The position numbers and the translations under genes were made by a program. A DNA stretch of 64,000 bases from CAVQBP01 sp963740945 (lineage in GTDB: Bacteria; Bacteroidota; Ignavibacteria; Ignavibacteriales; Ignavibacteriaceae): assembly GCA_963740945.1 (NCBI GenBank), contig CAVUGE010000007.1, forward strand, positions 66,398 to 130,397, read 5' to 3'. Shown piece by piece: positions 9,530-17,257 of this stretch (the first letter of the stretch is position 1; every line of letters begins with the position of its first letter). The notes beneath the pieces are model-generated. The model did not search any database, was not told the origin of the DNA, and worked only from the letters and a program-made list of their open reading frames with translations.

Positions 9530-10321
9530 TTATTGAATTACTATATTATGAGAAATTAGATTACTTAATTTACCACTGCGATCAGAAGCCCTGAAATTAA
9601 ACTTGTAGGTTCCCTTCGCATTTTGTGGAGTCACTTCTACGAAGACAGAATAAATACCATCTCCAGCTTTAAGATCACCATGGAAATCATCACCGTCATC
9701 ATACATTTGATTCTTATTATTAGAGGTGGAACCATCTGGCCTATAAGTAATGAAATAGACTTCTTTGATATCTCCTAACCCGTTAGGGTCCGATGCAGAC
9801 ACCGACATGAAGATAACGCTTTTGGGGTCGGCAACATTAACTGTATCGGGGGCGACCAGGTTTGAAAGTTCAGGAGGAAGAGCATTTTGATTATTATCAA
9901 AATTAAAAGATTTAACCGCTACCTCTTTAGTAAAGTCATTTATATCGGTAATATAATATTTAATGGTATATGTCCCAACCGGATAACTCTTACTTAAAGG
10001 GAACCTGGCAGAATATTTATTATCGCCGGCAGTTGTATCTCCGTTTCCCGTAACTCCATTATCCAGCAGCTGAATAGGAGAGTCATTTAATTTAGAATTA
10101 TCGGAAGAATAAACATCTGCATATATTTCTTTTATATTCGATGGTGAAGTAACATTCAGACTTATTGTTATTAAAGAATCAGATGGTAAATAAATGAAAT
10201 TATCAACAGAGTTGACAGATTCAACATTATATGAAATTTGATTATCGACGACATTATTATAATTTTTTTCGCATCCCCCTAGAATGATGGGTATAAGTAA
10301 GAACAAAATGTATTTTTTCAT
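9530..10321 (-). CDS. Lipoprotein with two immunoglobulin-like repeats
   Basis: This 263-residue protein has a lipoprotein signal (MKKYILFLLIPIILGGC, lipobox LGGC), so it should be anchored by the cysteine at about residue 17. Two related beta-sandwich modules follow. Each ends with a Gly/Asp-rich loop: GVTGNGDTTAGDNKYSARF near 110 and YDDGDDFHGDLKAGDGIYS near 210. Such repeats occur in surface lipoproteins with cadherin- or Ig-like folds. The gene abuts the Asp-box protein gene with no gap, so the two products may act together at the outer membrane. No enzymatic motif is visible. Confidence 0.8.
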   Translation of the reverse strand: MKKYILFLLIPIILGGCEKNYNNVVDNQISYNVESVNSVDNFIYLPSDSLITISLNVTSPSNIKEIYADVYSSDNSKLNDSPIQLLDNGVTGNGDTTAGDNKYSARFPLSKSYPVGTYTIKYYITDINDFTKEVAVKSFNFDNNQNALPPELSNLVAPDTVNVADPKSVIFMSVSASDPNGLGDIKEVYFITYRPDGSTSNNKNQMYDDGDDFHGDLKAGDGIYSVFVEVTPQNAKGTYKFNFRASDRSGKLSNLISHNIVIQ

Positions 10322-10378
10322 AGTTTAATATTAACTTCTTAAACAGAACCACTCAAGGAAAAAAAATTACCCTATTTT

Positions 10379-11392
10379 TTATCCCCCTATAGTAACCATA
10401 AACGGAATGGGTGAAAATGAAATTATAAAAATAAAAAAGCTTAAATAGCCAATGAACATCCTTGTTGAATCCAAATCGGAATCATCCGGTATGGGAGGAT
10501 GCTTTATCTTAATAAGAAAATATAGAATCAGAGCCCAAAAAAGCCAGCCTGACCATCCAATATTTAAATTTAATTCCATCAAGTTATCTATGAGCCCCGA
10601 GATTCCAAAAATAAATAAAAAGATAAAAGATATTACTGCTATTTTAAAATGATTTTTTTCGCCGAACATTGTATATCCAATATGTCCGCCGTCTAATTGA
10701 CCTATTGGAATCATATTCATTGCTGTAATAAACATTCCAAACCACCCTACACATAAGTATGGATAATGATAAATTTCAGACATAGGGGGGAAAAATTGTC
10801 CTGTTTTAATAAATACTATTTTGAAAAATGAAAAAAGCAGTGTATTGCCAAAGGTCAAATCCACCGCATTTTTACCATATCCAGGTGAAAAGAAATCAGG
10901 ATGTATTTTTAATAAATAATCAACACCAGGAACATTTGTAAATCCATAGATTAAGACAATAAGACATGCAACAAAACCTGCTATTGGTCCAGCAACACCT
11001 ATATCAAACATAGCCTTTTTGGTATAAATAGGAGACTTAGTTCGAATTACAGCTCCCATTGTTCCAAAATTTAAAAAACCGGCTATAGACGGAAAGGGGA
11101 TATAATATGGAAGAGTTGCATTAACCTTATGATACTTTGCTGCAAAATAATGTCCGAATTCATGACATGATATTATAAACATAATTGAAAAGGCATAAGG
11201 TAATCCTTTAAGCAAAAAAGAAATTTCATAAGAAGCTCCAAATGAACCCCTTATCCATTCTGCTCCTGCAATCGTTGTAGTAAAGAATGTAATTAAAAAA
11301 AGACCGATATGGAGAAGATATCTATTTTTTTTACGCAGTTTCCTTTGCTTAATTTCACTTTCCAAATATGTTCGTTCGTAATAATCTTCCAT
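10379..11392 (-). CDS. Site-2-protease family (M50) intramembrane metalloprotease
   Basis: This 337-residue polytopic protein carries the zinc motif CHEFGHYF with histidines at about residues 77 and 81. The second metal motif NMIPIGQLDGGHIGY, with the ligand aspartate, lies in the core. Six or so hydrophobic segments surround these motifs, as in the cyanobacterial and plant EGY-like S2P branch. It has no PDZ domain, unlike RseP. Members of M50 cleave transmembrane regulators or process membrane proteins; the substrate here is unknown. Its start overlaps the stop of the preceding outer-membrane protein gene by one base (TAATG), so the two are translationally coupled. Confidence 0.92.
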   Translation of the reverse strand: MEDYYERTYLESEIKQRKLRKKNRYLLHIGLFLITFFTTTIAGAEWIRGSFGASYEISFLLKGLPYAFSIMFIISCHEFGHYFAAKYHKVNATLPYYIPFPSIAGFLNFGTMGAVIRTKSPIYTKKAMFDIGVAGPIAGFVACLIVLIYGFTNVPGVDYLLKIHPDFFSPGYGKNAVDLTFGNTLLFSFFKIVFIKTGQFFPPMSEIYHYPYLCVGWFGMFITAMNMIPIGQLDGGHIGYTMFGEKNHFKIAVISFIFLFIFGISGLIDNLMELNLNIGWSGWLFWALILYFLIKIKHPPIPDDSDLDSTRMFIGYLSFFIFIISFSPIPFMVTIGG

Positions 11393-12219
11393 TATAAATC
11401 CAGACTAACTCCTAAAGTTGTATAATGTTCGTTTACATCAAAGTATTCACCGTGAACACTTTTGCCGGAAAAATATTTTACAGCGATACTGAATCCTTTA
11501 GCATCGTATCTTCCAAATTTAATACCGGCTGAAATTATATTACTTCCGGTATATTTGTCTATGTTACTCAATTTAAAGTCGTACGCAATAAATGGTGAAA
11601 TATTTTTCCTAAATAAACTATTAAAATAATGATCAAAACCTATTTGATAAATGCCTTTACCTATACCTTTGGGAGTAACGTGGAAAATATATGTTAAGCC
11701 TAAATAGACCCTAAAGGCATCGATCTTATAGAATGGAAATAACTCAATAAATTCCCTGCTGTAGACAGTTGGTTTTCTTCCGTTTCTCCACTGATTGGAA
11801 CCGGTATCAAAATGTCCGTCGGCAAAATGAGCACTAATATGACTTAGTCTGAAACGGAAACCGTATTCTTTATTAAAGTCTGCAATTTTATATCCGGCAT
11901 TTATGCCGAATAAATAATCTACGCAATCCACAGGAAAATGAAATTCTTTTTCTCCTCTAAGCCTGGTATAAGTAAAAAGATCAGCCCCGAAAGATAAAGC
12001 AGAATTATCTTTGGTCAAATGATAAATATCCGAAGAAGTTCCAATATCAAGCTCAATTTCTTTTTCACCTAAGAGATAAGAAAATCCGGCTGCCGGCTCG
12101 ATAAAATTTGCGGTGAACGGCTGAATGTTTAAATTTGAGGGAAACCACTCCCCTTTGACTTGAGCGGATGAACCGGATAAAAAAGTTAAACTGAACAAAA
12201 AAAGAAAAATAAACCGCAT
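11392..12219 (-). CDS. Predicted outer-membrane protein (possibly DUF1207-like)
   Basis: The frame opens at a TTG (12267), but ATG at 12219 gives a clean signal peptide (MRFIFLFLFSLTFLSGSSAQ) and is the better start, yielding 275 residues. The mature part has strand-rich sequence with YGFRFRLSHISAHFADGHF, YSREFIELFPFY and HVTPKGIGKGIYQIGFDHYF, and ends VSLDL. The HISAHFADG-type segment recalls DUF1207 proteins, but this is uncertain. The gene is followed immediately by the M50 protease gene (one-base overlap). Function is unknown; an outer-membrane barrel is inferred from composition. Confidence 0.7.
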   Translation of the reverse strand: MRFIFLFLFSLTFLSGSSAQVKGEWFPSNLNIQPFTANFIEPAAGFSYLLGEKEIELDIGTSSDIYHLTKDNSALSFGADLFTYTRLRGEKEFHFPVDCVDYLFGINAGYKIADFNKEYGFRFRLSHISAHFADGHFDTGSNQWRNGRKPTVYSREFIELFPFYKIDAFRVYLGLTYIFHVTPKGIGKGIYQIGFDHYFNSLFRKNISPFIAYDFKLSNIDKYTGSNIISAGIKFGRYDAKGFSIAVKYFSGKSVHGEYFDVNEHYTTLGVSLDL

Positions 12220-12344
12220 AATTTTTTTGTTTTTGATTAATAATTTGACCGGTAAAAATAAGAACAATTAAAACCGTTAACAATTAAATATCATGTCCAA
12301 TTGCGACCAAAATGAGTATTATATCATCCAATCTTTTTAATTTT

Positions 12345-13328
12345 TCAAATCTTTCCAATCTTTTTAACCAACTTCTGTTTAATAAGCTTATGATAACTAT
12401 ATTTAAACTTAGAACTCAAGCTGGCTGCTGCATAAAGATTGGTCGGGAAAGCAAATGAAGGTTCAAAGTAACAGTTTATTGTGCATCCTTTACAGAAATC
12501 AAACCGTCCTTCCATCTTTTTAAAATATTTTATCTTATCCGACTTCCTGATTTGTTTTATCGATTCTTCAATTTTTATCTTATCGTTTGAAAAATGATAG
12601 CAAGGCAGCAGAACTTCATTATAAGGAGAAATTACTATTACCCTGGAAACTGCTTTACATGTTGGGTTATCTATATCGTTACCGCCGTCTTTTCTTAACT
12701 TTAGAAATCCTTTATTCAAATAAATATTGGATTTCCCTTCACAATAAATTTCAATATAATCTATAGCTTCATCTGATAATCCCGGATTTCCGAAATAGGA
12801 GAAAACCGGATTTACCAATAAAACCAGATCATGCTTAGTTGCTATTTCATACATCCTTGGCAGCTTCAAATAAGTTTCATTAGTTACAGTAAATAAAATA
12901 TCCGGAAATTCACCAAGTGATCTGGCAATATCAATACTTTTCAAAATATGCTGATAGCAGTTTACTTTTCTTATTCTATTATGCTCTTCTTCATCAGGAG
13001 AATCAAGAGAAAAATGCAAAAGGTTAATATTCCCGGCTAACTTTTCGGCAAATTTAGGATATAGCAAAGCGTTAGTCGTAATGCTGGTCTGCATATTGAA
13101 CTGTTTTGCATATTCAGCCATAAGATGGATATCTTTATGAAGGAGAGGTTCACCTCCGGTAAGATCAATAAACTTTACTCCAAGCCCGGCTATCTGCTCG
13201 ATGTTTGATTTGAAGTCCTCAAGTCTCGCATAAGGGGTTGAATTAAAGCTTTCATGGGCGGCAAAATGGCAAAACTCACAAAAAGCATTACATCTATATG
13301 TTACATAATAATTGCACAGCAGAAGCAT
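12345..13328 (-). CDS. Radical SAM protein with SPASM-like C-terminal cysteines
   Basis: This 327-residue protein carries the radical SAM cluster motif at its N-terminus (YRCNAFCEFC, CxxxCxxC at about residues 13, 17 and 20), followed by FIDLTGGEPLLHKDI for SAM binding. Further cysteines in the C-terminal third (CKAVSR, LPCYHF, FCKGCTINC) suggest an auxiliary iron-sulfur cluster of the SPASM/twitch type. HpnH-like or peptide/lipid-modifying enzymes share this plan; the substrate cannot be told. The start overlaps the stop of the GT2 gene by one base, linking it to a glycosyltransferase and a deacetylase. A role in modifying a membrane lipid or polysaccharide is inferred from that context only. 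Confidence 0.85.
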   Translation of the reverse strand: MLLLCNYYVTYRCNAFCEFCHFAAHESFNSTPYARLEDFKSNIEQIAGLGVKFIDLTGGEPLLHKDIHLMAEYAKQFNMQTSITTNALLYPKFAEKLAGNINLLHFSLDSPDEEEHNRIRKVNCYQHILKSIDIARSLGEFPDILFTVTNETYLKLPRMYEIATKHDLVLLVNPVFSYFGNPGLSDEAIDYIEIYCEGKSNIYLNKGFLKLRKDGGNDIDNPTCKAVSRVIVISPYNEVLLPCYHFSNDKIKIEESIKQIRKSDKIKYFKKMEGRFDFCKGCTINCYFEPSFAFPTNLYAAASLSSKFKYSYHKLIKQKLVKKIGKI

Positions 13329-14422
13329 CAGTATTTCCTTCCCTTCCAGGTGACTTTTCTTCCGATAAATATAAGGACAAAAGGGATTAACACCACGTAA
13401 ATAGTATAATAAATTTGCCAGTTAAAAAAATACTTTAAATTGTTCTTAATTCCCAGACTGCTATGAACCGGGAAAAGGAAGAATAAATCAATCGCTATTT
13501 TAAAAAAGAATAAATATAGCCATACCTGCGAAAAGAAAAACGGGGTAAGCAGAATGCAAAGGTTAGTTATAAAACCATAAGCCATAATTAAATATCCGCT
13601 GACCGGGACTCCTATTCCTCCAACGGACCATCTTTTTTTCTGATGGTATAAGCTCTTTAAATTTTTACATGGTTGAGATGTAACAAGCATTTCATTATTC
13701 AAAGGATAAATTATTCTATATTTTTTAAGCTTATAAATTGCATGCAATAAATTAAAATCTTCAGTAACACTAAAGGGAAGATTTTCATATCCGCCGACTT
13801 CCAGGTAGGCTTTTTTACGATATGACATATTATTGCCGATGCAGCTGATAGGCCTTCCCAGATTTATTGTACCTGAAGCGACTATAAGGAGATAAATAAA
13901 ATCAATTGCCTGCATACCGCTGAATCCGTTAAAGGCCTTTTGTGTTGTAAAGCCATTTACCATTGCGACGTCAGGCTGATAATAGGAGGCTGTTGTATAT
14001 GCCCACATTGGATGTACGGTACAATCTGCATCGGTTGTGAAAATGATTTCACCGGAAGCAATTTCCAGAGCATTTGCAAGTGCATTTGTTTTTCCTTTAA
14101 GTTTACCAATCTCCTTTTTTGTAACGATTTTCCGGAATTTTTTTTTACCCGATATATAATTATCAATTATTTCGCCTGTTTTATCGGTAGATTTATCATC
14201 TACTATTATTATATCTAGTTTCCCTTCAGGATAGACTAATTCATCGAGGGACTTTAAACACATCAGTATATTTTCTTCTTCATTTCTAGCAGCCAATACA
14301 ACTGTAGCGGAAGGCAATTCACTCTCTTTAATTTTAGGGAAAGATTTTTTGACTCCAATAGAAAATAAAATGGATTGTATAAAATATCCGCTAAGGAAGA
14401 TTAAAAATATTATTTCAAACAT
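13328..14422 (-). CDS. Membrane glycosyltransferase family 2
   Basis: This 364-residue protein has an N-terminal membrane helix, then a GT2 catalytic domain: VVLAARNEEENI, IIIVDDKSTDKTG, the metal-binding FTTDADCT, the acid/base region SVTEDFNLL and the QKKRWS motif of processive-type enzymes. Three or more C-terminal helices follow. This plan is shared by N-acetylglucosaminyl and hyaluronan-type synthases and by glycolipid transferases such as HpnI. It overlaps the deacetylase gene upstream by 13 bases and the radical SAM gene downstream by one. A transferase followed by a deacetylase acting on an N-acetylated product is the natural reading, as in PgaC/PgaB or HpnI/HpnK pairs, but this is inference. 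Confidence 0.9.
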   Translation of the reverse strand: MFEIIFLIFLSGYFIQSILFSIGVKKSFPKIKESELPSATVVLAARNEEENILMCLKSLDELVYPEGKLDIIIVDDKSTDKTGEIIDNYISGKKKFRKIVTKKEIGKLKGKTNALANALEIASGEIIFTTDADCTVHPMWAYTTASYYQPDVAMVNGFTTQKAFNGFSGMQAIDFIYLLIVASGTINLGRPISCIGNNMSYRKKAYLEVGGYENLPFSVTEDFNLLHAIYKLKKYRIIYPLNNEMLVTSQPCKNLKSLYHQKKRWSVGGIGVPVSGYLIMAYGFITNLCILLTPFFFSQVWLYLFFFKIAIDLFFLFPVHSSLGIKNNLKYFFNWQIYYTIYVVLIPFVLIFIGRKVTWKGRKY

Positions 14423-15045
14423 TCGGCAGGTATTCCGATTTCAAAATCTTTTTTACTGACTTCTTCAAAAAGGAAATCCAGTGCTTTAATAATGACTTCT
14501 TTCGATTTAAGATTGTCGTGAAAAACAATGATAGAATTCTTTTCCAGATAATTTTTTATAACAAATTTAATAACATTTAAGTCATTTTTATAATCAAAGG
14601 TAAATAGAGACCACATAACATTTCTTAACCCCATCTCCTTAAGAATTCTTGAAGTTAAAAAATTAAACCTGCCAAAAGGCGGTCTAAAATATTTCGGACA
14701 GTATTTATGTTTCTCCTTAAGAATGGAACAGACAGAATCTATCTCTTCATGTATTTTACCTTTTCTCAACTGGTCTATTTTCTTATGATTATATGTATGA
14801 TTACCTATTTCATGTCCTTCGCTTAAAATTAAATCTACTAATGAAGGATTATTTTTAATATTATTTCCGACACAAAAGAAGATTGCTTTTATACCGAAAA
14901 GGTTTAAGGTATCCAGAATTCTTTCTGTTGTATCAATATTTGGACCGTCATCAAATGTAAGGAGGATTTTATTACTTGTACTATTCCACTGGAAGTCATT
15001 AAAAATTTTTTTTACAATTACTGGTGGATTATATAAATATTTCAC
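14410..15045 (-). CDS. Polysaccharide deacetylase (NodB domain)
   Basis: This 211-residue single-domain enzyme contains the carbohydrate esterase 4 motifs in order: LLTFDDGPN (catalytic base and metal aspartates), HEIGNHTYNHKK (HxxxH metal ligands), FRPPFGRFN and IIVFHDNL. It should remove acetyl groups from N-acetylated sugars. There is no signal peptide, so it acts either in the cytoplasm or by a route not seen here. The start is GTG at 15045 (GTGAAATATTTATAT). It is the first gene of the operon with the GT2 and radical SAM genes and overlaps GT2 by 13 bases. Confidence 0.9.
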   Translation of the reverse strand: MKYLYNPPVIVKKIFNDFQWNSTSNKILLTFDDGPNIDTTERILDTLNLFGIKAIFFCVGNNIKNNPSLVDLILSEGHEIGNHTYNHKKIDQLRKGKIHEEIDSVCSILKEKHKYCPKYFRPPFGRFNFLTSRILKEMGLRNVMWSLFTFDYKNDLNVIKFVIKNYLEKNSIIVFHDNLKSKEVIIKALDFLFEEVSKKDFEIGIPAECLK

Positions 15046-15160
15046 TTAAACCGGTTCTATTAAAAAAATAAACTCAAAAATAAAAATAATTTCTGAATTA
15101 TTTGAGTGTAGAATTTAGAAATGATAAACTTAAATATCAAAATATCGCGGGTTTTCTCCT

Positions 15161-15318
15161 CCCCTTTACCAAAGGAAAGGTTGATCAGATATTCCCTCCC
15201 CCTTTACCAATGGGAAAGACTGATCCGATATTCCCTCCCCTTTACCAAAGGGAAAGACTGATCTGATATTCCCTCCCCTTTACCAAAGGGGAGGGTTAGG
15301 GAGGGGTTTCAATATCAC
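15161..15318. repeat. Tandem 38-bp repeat ending in a CCCTCCCC palindrome
   Basis: The word CCCCTTTACC begins at 15161, 15199, 15237 and 15275, an exact 38-bp period. Each unit contains a GC-rich palindrome (CCCCTTTACCAAAGGGG in the best copy) followed by GACTGATCTGATATTCCCT. The last copy runs on into GGGAGGGTTAGGGAGGGG and overlaps the 3' end of the DUF559 gene. The copies are contiguous, without unique spacers, so it is not a CRISPR array. Confidence 0.85.
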
Positions 15319-15685
15319 AAGACGTCTCCAGTATCTTTATCATCTCCTCTATTTTTTCAAATGCCTTGTCCGGATTCCAGCTCAATTCTTCATTAGTTAT
15401 ACGAACAAACGTTATTTTATATTTTTTCAAATAATCTTCCCTCTTACCATCATATTCTTTCCGTTCCGGAAGTTCATGAATATCCCCATCTATTTCAACT
15501 GCTAGCTTTAACTTCGGACAATAAAAATCAACAACATAATGATCAATAGAATATTGCCTTAAGAACCTGTATCCTAATTGTCTTTTTCTTAAATGAAGCC
15601 ATACAATCCTTTCACAGTAGGTCATATTCTCCCTAAGCACTTTACGCTTTTCCCTTTCCGATTTTCTAGTATAATGCTTTGTCAT
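15296..15685 (-). CDS. DUF559 endonuclease-like protein
   Basis: This 129-residue protein matches the DUF559/Vsr-like family: ENMTYCERIVWLHLRKRQLG, then YRFLRQYSIDHYVVDFYCP and LKLAVEIDGDIHE. The acidic residues of DFYC and EIDGD fit a PD-(D/E)xK nuclease core. Members are small restriction-fold proteins of unproven function that often accompany repeats. The last residues (IETPP) and the stop codon are encoded by the flanking repeat (ACCCCTCCCTAACCC), so the gene and repeat have a shared boundary. Copies of the same repeat also lie upstream (15761-15941). That arrangement suggests a repeat-borne mobile or domesticated unit. Confidence 0.85.
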   Translation of the reverse strand: MTKHYTRKSEREKRKVLRENMTYCERIVWLHLRKRQLGYRFLRQYSIDHYVVDFYCPKLKLAVEIDGDIHELPERKEYDGKREDYLKKYKITFVRITNEELSWNPDKAFEKIEEMIKILETSCDIETPP

Positions 15686-15760
15686 TGCACTCTCTTAAAA
15701 AATATAATTTGCTCTAAATACACCTCCCTCACCTTAACAGTAAAACCAGCTCGGAGCTTC

Positions 15761-15941
15761 CCCTCCCCTTTACTAAAGGTACTAAAGTGGAGGGCTAGGG
15801 AGGGGTTTCAATACCCCCTTAACTCAAGGGAAGAATGTACTTCTCTCTGCACTTCACTACCCCCATACCAAAGAGGAAGGTAGTTTTATACGCTCCCTCC
15901 CCTTTACCAAAGGGGAGGGTCGGGGAGGGGTTTTCTCATCT
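15761..15941. repeat. Dispersed CCCTCCCC/GGGGAGGG palindromic repeats (two good copies and one decayed)
   Basis: Copies lie at 15761-15815 (CCCTTTACTAAAG, then GGGCTAGGGAGGGGTTTCAA) and 15893-15941 (CCCTTTACCAAAGGGGAGGG, then TCGGGGAGGGGTTTTC). A degraded one lies near 15859-15886. They have the same orientation as the copy at the end of the DUF559 gene. Further decayed copies occur at 16963-17006, 17088-17119 and 17221-17243, so the family is confined to 15.1-17.3 kb in this window. Confidence 0.8.
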
Positions 15942-16607
15942 CATCTTTTTTGCATACGTTGAAGACCACCTCAAAACATTCTCATCTTCATCAAATACAA
16001 CTAATGCTAAATAAATAATCTTATCCTGGTATTTGCTTTCTTTCATCTTTATGTTTTTATCCAGTTCAAAAAATATTTTTTTACCATTATCTTTTAACAC
16101 TTTTAATATGCACTCATTTGAGTAATAGTCATGCTCTTTTAATATTGGCCTTTCAAACCATGTTAATAATACAAGGACAAACTTTTCGTTCCCTTTCTTT
16201 CGAAGTACTTCATTTAATTTAACTTCTATCTTACTATCTAAACAGTTAACACTTTTAACTGGAATATTAAATCCTTCGGGTGTTATTTTGTTTTCTTCTG
16301 TCGCTTTCCCTGGCAAGAAGGATTTATAATTGATACCTGTTATTTTATTAATTGGATCTGAGTCTTTATATTTTTCTATCTCTACCGATTCCCATATTTT
16401 TTTTAGTACTTCGATACCTTTGACCGCTTTCGCAAATTTACCCGCCACTTTCATTCTATTTCGGTTTGCTGTTTCTGCTGGACTAACATCATCCGTCCGT
16501 TCTTTCGGAGTAGAAGCTGCATATTCCGTCTTGCCCCTCTTTTTATATACAACATCTCCGATTTTTCCATGTACCTCTCCTAAAAAATTTTTTTTAACTC
16601 TTGCCAT
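15936..16607 (-). CDS. Unknown protein, DUF6266-like N-terminus
   Basis: This 223-residue protein has no signal peptide or membrane segment and is rich in lysine. Its start, MARVKKNFLGEVHGKIGDVV followed by YKKRGKTEYAAST, resembles the N-terminus of DUF6266-type proteins of Bacteroidota (LGxxxGKxGxVV), which is a tentative link. The remainder (for example KFVLVLLTWFERP and IIYLALVVFDEDE) looks like a beta-rich domain. No catalytic motif is recognised. It lies alone in the repeat island, with its stop codon at the edge of a CCCTCCCC repeat copy, as for the DUF559 gene. That arrangement suggests recent acquisition with the repeats. Confidence 0.6.
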   Translation of the reverse strand: MARVKKNFLGEVHGKIGDVVYKKRGKTEYAASTPKERTDDVSPAETANRNRMKVAGKFAKAVKGIEVLKKIWESVEIEKYKDSDPINKITGINYKSFLPGKATEENKITPEGFNIPVKSVNCLDSKIEVKLNEVLRKKGNEKFVLVLLTWFERPILKEHDYYSNECILKVLKDNGKKIFFELDKNIKMKESKYQDKIIYLALVVFDEDENVLRWSSTYAKKMR

Positions 16608-17119
16608 TTTATCCCTTTATTTTATTTTTAAATAACAAATTTGAATATTTTTCCATTTGCCTGATGAATACAATTTATACCAAAATATCATCCTTTGTTT
16701 CTGGAATCTTTAGATATGATCAGAACCTATTGAAAGTCTTTACAGTAAACCCTAAGCAGTATTATCGACATGAAAAAATCAACTGGATAAAAATAAAAAA
16801 TATTAGCCCGAATTCCAATCTAACAGCCATCTTACAGCCGTCTAACAGCCGTTAAATAAACCCTAACACAACCATAAATCTTCTCATTCTAGTCTAAGAG
16901 ATTTAATTAAACATCTCTTCATTACTCCCCTCTAAAAAAAAAGTAAGTAGCGCTCTGCTCTACCCTCCCTTAACCCCTCCTTGATCCTCCCCTTTAGAAA
17001 AAGGGGAGGAATGTACCACCCTCTCTTTTATAAAAGAGTACACTCTTCCGCTTATTTTAGTAATGTATCGGATATATTTTCCAGCCTATTTACTAAAAGG
17101 AAGGGTTAAGGAGCGGTTC
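16608..17119. other. Gene-free stretch with decayed repeats
   Basis: No convincing gene is seen in this stretch of about 510 bases; a short plus-strand frame at 16601-16855 has no family features. It holds CAGCCATCTTACAGCCGTCT/ACAGCCGTTA near 16828-16855 as short direct repeats. It also holds decayed copies of the CCCTCCCC family, one in the opposite orientation (CTCCCCTTTAGAAAAAGGGG at about 16987-17006) and one forward (17088-17119). Confidence 0.5.
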
Positions 17120-17226
17120 GAGGGTGACCAATAAGTAATTTTCAAATTGAAATCAGTGAAAATCTGTTAAAATCTGCGTCATCAGTGTTCTATTTTTAAG
17201 AAAATAATTACTTTTTGGTCACCCTC
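17120..17226. repeat. 107-bp element with terminal inverted repeats inside a CCCTCCCC repeat
   Basis: The left end (17120-17140) reads GAGGGTGACCAATAAGTAAT and the right end (17206-17226) is its reverse complement with one mismatch (TTACTTTTTGGTCACCCTC). The 21-bp arms enclose about 65 bp containing TCAGTGAAAATCTG and TCTGCGTCATCAGTG. The element interrupts a CCCTCCCC-family copy whose halves lie at 17088-17119 and 17221-17243, suggesting nested insertion. Arm sequence is shared with the element at 4703-4849. Confidence 0.7.
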
Positions 17227-17257
17227 GTTAGGGAGGGGTTTTTATAAAAACAAATGC

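Noticed and set aside
15161..15318. CRISPR-like array of 38-bp repeats
   Set aside because: The units are contiguous, without unique spacers, and belong to a dispersed palindrome family; there are no cas genes.
16601..16855. 84-residue plus-strand gene in the repeat island
   Set aside because: It overlaps the start of the minus-strand gene, has no family features and lies in sequence with short direct repeats.
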